From the NCBI GenBank assembly GCA_019059635.1, contig JAGVRJ010000006.1, forward strand, positions 806,001 through 870,000: DNA of 64,000 nucleotides, written 5' to 3'. The stretch's first letter is position 1, and the number at the start of each line of letters is the position of its first letter. Below are positions 55,493 to 64,000 of this stretch, one piece after another. Position numbers and translations under genes: made by a program. Under the pieces are notes generated by a model. The model saw only the letters and a program-made list of their open reading frames with translations. It ran no database searches and was not told where the DNA came from. The stretch comes from Proales similis (taxonomy: Eukaryota; Rotifera; Eurotatoria; Ploima; Proalidae).

Positions 55493-58400
55493 TCAAAGGA
55501 CAGTGATTTTCTCTGTATTGCCTCTCGAATTTATGCTTGATTCACTGTTTGAAAGTTTTGAGCGCATCGGAGGCCAAACGAGCCCTTCAAGTGAGTTCCT
55601 TTTGCTGCTTGTCTCGGCTCGTGCAGGAACGCCAGGTCGCTGATGCGGACTGGCCGGTCCGTCCTGGCTTGAGCTCTCGAATTTAACGCTCTTGACGCTC
55701 AGATTTTTGGTGAGCGACTTGAAAAGTAAGCGCTTAATAGAAATGTCGATTAACAAAAGAACAGAAAGTAGATAACCAACCGGCTTGCGTCTGAATGAGC
55801 TATTCGGACTAGTAAACTCGTTTGAAGTAAGATTGGTGCCGCGCTTTGCAGGCTGAGCGCTAGGTGTTTGCACGAGGTGAATTTCGATCGGCGAATCATC
55901 TAGATCCTCATCCTCTTCTTCCTCGTCTTGGTCAAAATTGTGATGCTGCTGTTGTTGTTGCTGATTTGATTTATTATTTCTTTCACTGCCGATTGCTGGC
56001 TCATTCGCGCCAGTCTTGGGCTGCTGTTTTTGCCTGCGACGAATGAACTTGCGTACTTCTTCGTTGAGTAAAAAGTAAAATATGAACAGAAATGTGCCCT
56101 TTGAACGAGAAAGCGAATTAGTCCGATCGATGAGATGTCTCAGGGTCTGGACTTACTTGGAGGCAGTTGGCAAACGCGTAGATATATTTTATGATGGAGC
56201 CGTATATCAGCCAGCTCATCAAGCCCATCGACCAAGTGAGACTGAGGAGAACAATTTGGGTCCAGACCGCTTTTGTGTGATTCCTTCAGGCCAATTTAAT
56301 TCGAGTGCAAGGAAAAGTCTGCGCGGCCTGACTTACGATATGAGCTTGTTGGCCTTGGCGTTTTTAGTGTACGAGCTCTCCGAATGCTCTTTGGCCGATA
56401 TGATCATGACCAGAATTGTAATCTAAACCGGTCGAGTCGAAAGAGCTGATGCTTCGATTCACTGTGAGAGAAGGACAAGCGCTTACGCAAATCATGACAA
56501 TGGACGGAGCGATGTTCATCCAAAAGTTTTTCAAATTGAAAAAGCACAGCTCTTGGTCCAAGTAGGCCTCGGTGTTTGCCAAGAACAGGCCAAACACAAT
56601 GACAACTGGAATAAAGTAGCCGATAAAGTAATAGCGGAGCTGAGAGCCTGTCTCGGTCAGTGGTGAACTCTGATGCGCCTCGTACGTGATTGTGATGTAG
56701 AGATTGAACGCTTCGTTCATGAGCCAGGCGAACACCGACAGCAGCATGTAGTGGTTGAGAAATCCAAATGCTCGACAAGCGGACTGCAGAGCGAAGAGGA
56801 GAGTATTTCTTTTTTGACTTCAATTTCAGGCGTGGAATTGCTCTTACTTGGCCCAGGGAGATAGGCGAGAGGCTTATGATGATGACCAGTTGGGACATGC
56901 AGATTGAGATGCAAAGATTTTTGTGAATTGAAGCGGTCGTCGACTTGGCCCTTTGTTTTAGTTGGCAAACTGACTGCATATTTTTTCAACTAATTTTCAC
57001 CACGACCGGCAGCTTACCTCACATAGAAAAGACAGATCCAGGTGCAGAAAGAGCAGAGCGCCAGGATCATGCATCCGATGTAGGATGGCAGAGTTAAAGG
57101 CACGATTTGAAGTAAGACAGGCGCCCACTAGATAGAGAGGAGAACGCTTTTACCAATGGGATCAATTAATAACTGGCAAATTTGTTACTTTGGGATCGTA
57201 GAGGTCGTTGGTAATTGAAAATGTTCCAGTCGAAGAACACGAGCAGATGGCAGAGAGACTGTTTTGTCCTTTGAGCTCGCAGCCAGACCGTGACCAGTGG
57301 AACGCTTTTTTCTTGTTTATTGATGCAGCCAATTGCACACACTGCACATCTGATATGTTGGAAGTCTATTGTCATCACAGTTGGGGTTAGATTCGGAGAA
57401 AAGAAGAGAAATTCTGGTCGGAGCAATTACATGGTGATAGCGAAAGAAAGAGGTGACCGCTTTAAAGCTTTTGTTTGCGCCATATGCGATCGGCTCAGTG
57501 TTGGCGTTGCCGACAAGTTCGACGGTAACTATCGCCGAATTAAGGTTGTTGTCCTCTCGGCGACTGCGACAGACTCGTTCAAAGAGCGCCAAGTGCATCG
57601 AACGGTCAAACACTTACAAGCTTTTGTTGTGATTGGGCAAGAGCTGGTCGATGTTCGAGTAATAGACGGTGAGAACCGACAATGCTGAAAATTGAGAATT
57701 ATCCAAATCTCGCAAATCATAGTGATGATGATGTTCACGCACCCTGCTCCTGGAGGTCGTTCATATTCAAGAGCGCGCCACGGAACCAGAACTGAGCCGA
57801 ATACTCGTCGGGCAGTTTGTCCTCGTTGGCTTTGCACGGCTCTGAAAACTTGCTGAGAGAGGTGCGTCGCGTCTCTCTTTGACTGGCCGACTCTTTCTGC
57901 TGGCGGGCTTTCCTCACCAGTTCATTGGATGGAAATGTCAGATTTAGATGCTTCAGTGAGGATAAGATGAACTGGTGGCGAAAATCTTGAATGCACCAAG
58001 CGTTAGCTGAACAATTCGTTCGAACTGTGAGCGTTTCCTTACGAATATTTGAAAAGACGAACTCGAACAAGTTCGGAGGCTGGTCCGGATCGTTGACTCG
58101 CTTCTCCGATAGACCCAATTGGTAAAGTTGAAATTTGTAAATCGACTCGGCCAGTTTCTTTATGAGCTGAATGATCCTGATCGACTCGGATCCAACTGGC
58201 CGGCTTGCTTCCCACAGCTCGCTGTCTTGCCACGTGGCCAATACGGTGTCGAATATTCCGAGCACGTCCTTGACAAGTTGAATTAGACGTTGAACGTCAC
58301 TGATTGAAGCAAATTGAGAGAGCGGCTTAGACTGCTTACTCCTACAAAAGTGAGTGTGTCATTCAGAGAGGGATAAGCGCCCACGAGCTCAATGTCCAAA

Positions 58401-60240
58401 TTGCGTTTGATCACTTGATTCTTTGAATAGAGACGGTGACTGGGCTGAAAATGCATGCGCGCTCGGAAGAGGTTTACCTGCGAAATGATCAGATAGTCGA
58501 CAATGTCAAGTATGGTCGATATGTCGTGAATGCTTGTTAAGGACCGGCTGCTCGACTTGAGCTTGATGAGCTCATGGCTGAGCGAGCATAGATGTTGCAG
58601 ATAGATTATTATCTGACTCTCGTCGAAATTGTCGGTCATGTGAAAGTGAAAGACTTGAGCTCTGAGCTGCACGAGTTCGGAGTTGACACAATCGTCGATG
58701 TTGGGCGCTCTCCAGACGCCCTTCTTGAAAGCTGCTGAGTGCGATTGGTCTAAAACGCACTCGCGATACGCGTATCTCAACTGATCTTGAGTGGATCGTG
58801 TGTTGCACACGATTCTGTGCGTCGAATTGGCTGGCACCGATGGCCATTCGAAGTTCTTGGAAGCTTCGCCTCGGCACATGGGCCCAATCCTCTTCTCGCA
58901 CACTTGGTTGCAAGTATCAGAAAGCTGTTCCTGACGTCTGCATTGGCCTGAGATGGAAGCGAATAATTAATTAACCGCTTGGGCTGAAATGCCATGCCAA
59001 CTGCAATCTTACTCTGCCAAACAACCTCGGCGGGCCACTTCATTTTCACTGAGCCTCTTGTGCCCTGGCGAAGCTCTGACCATTGCACTGCATCGCCGCA
59101 GTGCTCAAGTTTGCAGTCTTCGTAGACCTGTCTCACTTGACGAATGTCCTTGGCATAGCTCCAAACGTTGAAGTTAAATATTCTGCCCAGAAATGATTGA
59201 ATGCTGTCAAATTGACTCGGCTGATCGTTCGATTGCTCATTTAATTGGCCATTGTTCGGCTGGCCAAAACTGAAAATCAATTCGCTCTTCTCCGACGGAT
59301 CTCGAGTGTACTGGCCGAGAACAAACGTTCCGGCCGTTTCTATGGCTCGATTGCGCTCCATTTGACACGCGAACTGCTTGACGCCGTTCACAAACACGAA
59401 CAGATTTCCATCTATGAATTGATGATGCAAAACGTGAGCGAGCGACCCGATTCTGCCCAACGGCCAGAGTATGACTCACCCGAAGACTTCCATGTAAATG
59501 TCAAATGCAGCCAAAACGAATTCTCACTGTAAGCGTGAGTAAAAGTTTGATTGCAAGTTTGATCAAAGAGCTTGAACGACAAATAGACGGCGACCACGTG
59601 TGGCGAACTTGACGATTGTCTCGACGAGATTTGACTCATCATTACGTTCCTTTGTTTTTCTAAAATCCGCAAAGTTCAATTGCGTACTGCTGTTGATGGT
59701 CAACGAGAGAGCAAGCGCACCTGTCGAGTACGAAAATATGGTTCGAATCAGGCTCTTGGAAGACAAGCCGGAGTTGTAAAGAGTAGTCGTCAGAAGCGAG
59801 CTGTAGTTGTGGACCTGCAGCCACGTTGAGACTGTGAAAGCTTCCAGGCGGGGAAAGGTTCGCTCCAGAAGAATGAAGTCTTTTGCCGACTTTTCCTCGA
59901 ATTCGAAGTAACTGTTCAAAGCAGTCGCTGAAAATGAGAGAGCTAGTGAGTGAAACGCGACACTTTTAGTTTCTTTTCATTCGTTTGCCTACAGACACAC
60001 ATCTGGCCATTCCAGGCAAATCCCGGATTGCAAATACACTCGTATCGATCGAGTCTGTCGTGGCACAAAGGTGCTGAGTAAAAGCTGCGGTCACACTGTC
60101 CCCCGTTGGCTTAAATGTGAAAGCGAATTAAATTCGAGCCATTCACTTGATCTAGCAGATTCCAAACAGAACCAACCGATTTCGGCAAAGGCAGTCGCCA
60201 TCAGCCAAAGGAGGAGAGCGCATTGCTCGAGTCGACTCAT
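55493..60240 (-). CDS. Pentraxin-domain adhesion G-protein-coupled receptor
   Basis: Nineteen exons: 60240-60177, 60109-59993, 59927-59721, 59659-59480, 59411-59013, 58947-58478, 58444-58340, 58268-58043, 57985-57743, 57684-57618, 57563-57431, 57341-57189, 57127-57023, 56973-56848, 56783-56487, 56422-56337, 56283-56157, 56098-55781 and 55717-55493 (1215 aa). The order is signal peptide, EGF-like domain (residues 22-60), pentraxin/LamG domain (62-322; FLGRIFNFNVW), hormone-receptor domain (323-415), GAIN domain (420-788) with a GPS, seven membrane helices (790-1035) and a long Gln/Asp-rich tail. The combination recalls ADGRD/ADGRG6 pentraxin receptors. The GPS reads CSCSSTGTFSI, where family members have CxCxHLTxF, so self-cleavage is unlikely. 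The intron at 58477-58445 is only 33 bp and in frame, so it may be retained. A cell-surface matrix or adhesion sensor is the likely role. Confidence 0.85.
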
Positions 60241-60864
60241 ATTGGCCTGAATGGGTAAGCGTCAACTTCCGGCCTAGCCGCTTGGACGCATGCCTCTGGT
60301 CCGATGAAATGAGCGCACAATTCTAAATCCGACGCGTTCAACAGACGTGTGAGAGTGGATAGAAGTTGCGGCCTAGAGAATTGAAAATAAAAAAAAAAGA
60401 GAGAGAGAGAAGCTTGAAAATCGATTGATTGAGTGGCTGGAGCATGCGCGACAACTGAGTTGATAACTATGACACGCCTGGGGACTGATTATCCGCATTA
60501 TTTACCAAGTGATTGCATAACGTTTTCTCTAATCGATTAAATCAAGTTTCTTCACTGCTGCCTGCGTGACTCGCATGTGAACCCGGTTCACGCGATTTGC
60601 AACGCTTCGGCTTCGATTAGGCCCTGCTGCTTGCAGGCCTTGAGTAATCAAAGCTCGCGCTGGGAGTGAATAATTTCCGGCCCGAAATTTTCGCCGGGCG
60701 CGACAACGCATTTTTTATTTTTCACTCAACGCTCAGCCATACTTTAGCATACTCGACTGGGGCGGGCAGCAATTTATGGGCAAATATTGGCGCTCGAGTC
60801 AAGAAAGTCTATTTCCAGACTTGTGTCTGTGTGCGCTCCTTTCGTGATGCTTGTACTCTAATCC

Positions 60865-60896
<32 letters not shown>

Positions 60897-63638
60897 GTTT
60901 AGCACACCTAGTCGACAAAACAAATTGGAAACAAGACCATCGCTATTGACTGGGTGCAAGAAATATGAAAATAAATTGTTTGATGGTAAACATGAGAAGA
61001 AACAAACAGTAGCCTGGACGCACAAGATTGTTCTAGCGGCCCGGAGCGGATGCCGCGTTCTATTCGTGAGATGGAGCATGAGCTTGAGTTGGTGTGCTGC
61101 CGAAGTGAATATCGCCTCGGGCCAACCAAACAGAATTTGGGAAAGTGTGCGTGAGAGATAATTGCTCGCGTTTATTGCGCGTTCGAGTGTTAGAAAATGG
61201 TTGACTCGAGTTACATCACAGACGCTGCGCTTCAGTCCGATTCGGCAAATCTGCAATGCAAGGAGACTTGTGAGTGGCGTCGGCCAGAGCTAATTGATTT
61301 TAGAATAGGTTCGGCTACTTTAGAGTTGCACTCTGATTGCCGCTTTGCGAGAGAAGTAGAAGGCTTTTCTGACGGCGGCGATATTGGGCCAAAAGCAACG
61401 CAATCAATTACAAGTGCCTTTTAGGCAGAGAACAAATGCGATTGAAGAGATTTAGCTCAGGCAAATATAAAACAGGGCGGGCAGGAAAGGCAACTGTCTG
61501 AAAGAGTGGTGAAAAGATAGTCGTTGGACGCATTGAGCAAACTAAAATGGCTCCTGAAGCATAGAAGCTCAGCTTACATGCCGCAAACACCATCAACGTG
61601 AAATAAATTAAGATAAGCTGCTTAGATGGCGATGAGGCGCTTGAGTTTGGCGAACGATAATGGCGGAAAACGGGGCCGCCTTATTGTCGTAATCGATCTC
61701 TTGCGATCATCATTCGCTCAATTTTATTACACGGATGAAATGAGCAAGAAACACGCTCTCTACTAGAGATAAGTAGAATGAGCGATTCAAACGTTCAAAC
61801 GATAAAGAAGAAGAAGGAGGAGGCGGAAGAGCAATGAAATATTGATCGACGGTGGCTACTAATGGAACACGACAAGAATGATTGGATCATTAATTGATAG
61901 CACCTCTTGCCTGAAAAAAAATTGTGTGCACTTAACCGGGCTGCTCGTCGAGATCAGCAGCGTCGAACGCACGATTCGACACAAAGAGACGAAAATGACC
62001 AAAAAGCAAAAGACTATTAGCAGCTATCTAAAGAATCGCATGAATATGGCATTCGAGCGGGAGGGGGCCTGGTCACACTCTCACCTAATTACCATTCAAA
62101 TCGAAATTTATCTGCGCGTATTTGCATCTAAATAGAAATGAGTGTCAATGATTGCCGCTCGGACGCGCTTGGGCGCAGGCGCAAGGCGCCGTCAGATTTA
62201 TGCCGACTCGTTCAGAATGTTTCGCATGAAAGGCTTTTCTTGAGAGCCGAACAATCGACGCCGACATCATATTTAATAGTCTGAAGCTCTGCCAGCTCAT
62301 CCGTTCCCGCTGCTTCCTTTGCCAGTGTGCCTTAATTATCGCGATTCCATGCGCATGCGAACGAGCAAGCAAGCCTACAATGTGAGCCGCGTCTATTCCA
62401 GCGTTGCGAGTCAATATTTAAGTGAAATGGCGGTCTAACGGCGAATATAAATAAAGATCGATCAATCACATTGTTTGTGATATGCCGACCCGTACAAGCA
62501 CGATCTGAACGCAGACCGAAAGGAAAATCAGCGCGCACATAAAAACATTAATCGCATCCAAGTCGTCCTAATTCTCTCTCTCTCGGCCGATTCATGATTT
62601 ATTGAAACGTCCGCGTCTGCTTTCGAGGTATTCGCGCAAAACTCCTTAAGCAAGATTACTGACCGATCGGCACGTGCCGTTTGCGCCTCCCACGCCCATT
62701 AAATTTACACACTCAAATGACTGCAAAGATCGGAGGCCGGTTGCACTTAGTTCGATCTGTTCTGGTTGATATGAGCTGGAGAGAACGCCTCTATCTATAG
62801 AGAGCTCTTTCTTTTTATGAGACTGGCCGCAGATAAATGTCGAGCAAACAATATTGGCGGCCGCCGCCTATTCTACACAGTCTGCCGCTCGGGTCATATT
62901 CGAGCAGAAAAAATAAGACCAAAGTATTCCCACATGGTTAAGGCAGCCACAGTGCAGCCACTTTGTTCTTTGCCAGATTCTTAAGAACTAAAGAGATCGA
63001 CTGTATTCCGGGACTCGAGCATCAGGCACAAGGTCCGATCGTGCCCTACTCAAATGGCCTTGTCGAAGGGAATCTGTCGACTGGTCGCCCCAGGCTCGCT
63101 ATGTCAAAAATAAAATTTCCTCGAGTCCCGTCCCTAAACCCAATGCATTTGCTGGTGCTTTAAAAGAGAGTTGAGAGCTGGCCGTTCCGATTTATAGGGA
63201 GGGGAAAAGGCACACTCAATCGAGTAGTGAATCAAAACGAATCCAAATCACGAGACTATTCGCGTAAAATTCAATTTGAACTTGATTTGGATCGGTTTAA
63301 CTATTTCTAGTGAGCTTTGCGTTCGTTCGCGTTCATTAAACAATTAATTGCATTTGCCCTGGCTGTGTCAATTAAATTTTTGACTAAACTCCGATAAAGA
63401 GACAGTTTCTGTTCAATTATGATCGCGAGCGATAGTTGCCGTGTTTCAATTGAAGAGTCGAATCTAGGCCATGCTGCAATTATTGTCATGCACGCTTGAG
63501 TGGACTCAGCATTGAGCTATAAGGCACACAGAATTCATGCGTGAAGCTCATTCTACTAGAGTTGTGACTTGATTTCACTTTTTCTCTCTTTTCGTTGCGT
63601 ATAGTTGACCCTGATTGAGCATTATTATTGCTATTGAG
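60241..63638. other. Gene-poor region before the last gene
   Basis: About 3.4 kb between the start of the GPCR (minus) and that of the terminal gene (plus), hence two divergent promoters. It contains a TC microsatellite (about 60861-60897) and no exon I can support. Such a gap next to a regulatory-type gene may hold enhancers. Confidence 0.4.
60861..60897. repeat. TC microsatellite
   Basis: A CT-rich run upstream of the adhesion GPCR gene. Confidence 0.8.
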
Positions 63639-64000
63639 ATGAACGCCTTCTACGGTGATTGGCGCTCCAGTGCAAATCTGCGCCGTTTCGGCCTCAATCA
63701 GAGTAGCGCTGATTCCAGAAACTTCTTCTACGCGCCCAGCTCCAACGGCATGAATGGGTTCGGCCCGGCACCGTTCGCCGGTTTCAATGTTCCCAACATG
63801 GGCTGGCCACGGAATCAATTTCAAAGCAATTGGCACCTAAACACGTTCGCCCCGCCTTATTTTGCGAATTTTCCCAACCTGAAACCTGTTTATCCAAACA
63901 CCTCGCCGGCAAGCTACTCGTTCAACAACATGTTTGAGTCCAATCAGAGCCAGAGCCAGTTCACCTACTCGATGCCGTCCGAAATAGCGAGCACGCAAAC
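63639..64000 (+). CDS. Unrecognised gene, 5' end only, Asn/Phe/Pro/Ser-rich
   Basis: From an ATG at 63639 the frame stays open to the window edge (120 codons plus two bases). It begins MNAFYGDWRSSANLRRFGLN. The product is rich in Asn, Phe, Ser, Pro and Gln (for example FNVPNMGWPRNQFQSNWHL), has no signal peptide or membrane helix in the visible part, and codon use looks like that of neighbouring genes. Its composition and the long empty upstream region would suit a transcription factor or RNA-binding protein N terminus, but no domain is visible, so the identity is unknown. Truncated by the window end. Confidence 0.6.
   Translation, partial: MNAFYGDWRSSANLRRFGLNQSSADSRNFFYAPSSNGMNGFGPAPFAGFNVPNMGWPRNQFQSNWHLNTFAPPYFANFPNLKPVYPNTSPASYSFNNMFESNQSQSQFTYSMPSEIASTQ

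Noticed and set aside
59563-59720. Extended reading of GPCR exon 3 beyond 59721
   Set aside because: The alternative frame after a GTGCGC donor and TTTTAG acceptor gives a better pentraxin pattern and consistent phases, so the read-through was dropped.

Overview
This window is nuclear DNA from a small-genome invertebrate animal. All genes are typical metazoan genes, introns are mostly 38-70 bp with GT-AG ends (two look like GC-AG), and intergenic gaps are mostly a few hundred bases. The sequence does not let me name the phylum. Compact introns, a metazoan gene set and cuticle- or matrix-like Gly/Tyr-rich secreted proteins suggest a protostome with a compact genome, but this is a weak inference. 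Exon models were built by hand from reading frame, splice consensus and remembered family patterns. No alignment or search was run.

Layout: 1-1004 is the 3' end of CSTF2 (+). 1431-3802 is an ARID3/dead-ringer transcription factor (-), followed by a gene-poor stretch of about 4.9 kb. 8682-10836 is an IRAG/MRVI1-like tail-anchored protein (-), and 11483-15749 is a second tail-anchored coiled-coil protein with a KASH5-like N terminus (-). 16522-18006 is COX10 (+), 18425-20437 KIFBP (-), 20792-22593 EOGT (-), 23171-25605 a SCAF4/SCAF8-type CTD-binding RNA protein (-), 26072-26453 LYRM2 (-), 27252-28412 SPARC (+), 28947-32547 an ARIP4/RAD54L2 helicase (+), 32752-33375 TMEM186 (-), 33567-36463 VPS51 (-), 36540-36835 a possible small two-exon gene (-), 36889-40479 DHX8/PRP22 (+) and 40746-43557 WDR75 (+).

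From 43.8 to 52.0 kb lies a same-strand cluster of six secreted proteins: two SUEL-like cysteine-rich proteins, three paralogues with a Pro/Val/Ala linker followed by Gly/Tyr- or Arg-rich tails, and one 539-residue protein that joins a SUEL-like domain to a Gly/Tyr-rich tail. I take these to be structural extracellular-matrix, cuticle or adhesive proteins. This is the least ordinary part of the window.

From 52.3 kb come a Cdc42/TC10-like GTPase (-), a 2.4 kb gap, a 19-exon pentraxin-domain adhesion GPCR (-, 55493-60240) whose GPS cleavage triad is altered, a 3.4 kb gene-poor region, and finally the 5' end of an unrecognised Asn/Phe/Pro-rich gene that runs off the window (+, from 63639).

Most genes are unrelated housekeeping functions (3'-end processing, splicing, ribosome biogenesis, mitochondrial assembly, vesicle tethering, kinesin regulation, ER glycosylation). 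The two informative neighbourhoods are the adjacent pair of tail-anchored coiled-coil genes and the secreted-protein cluster.
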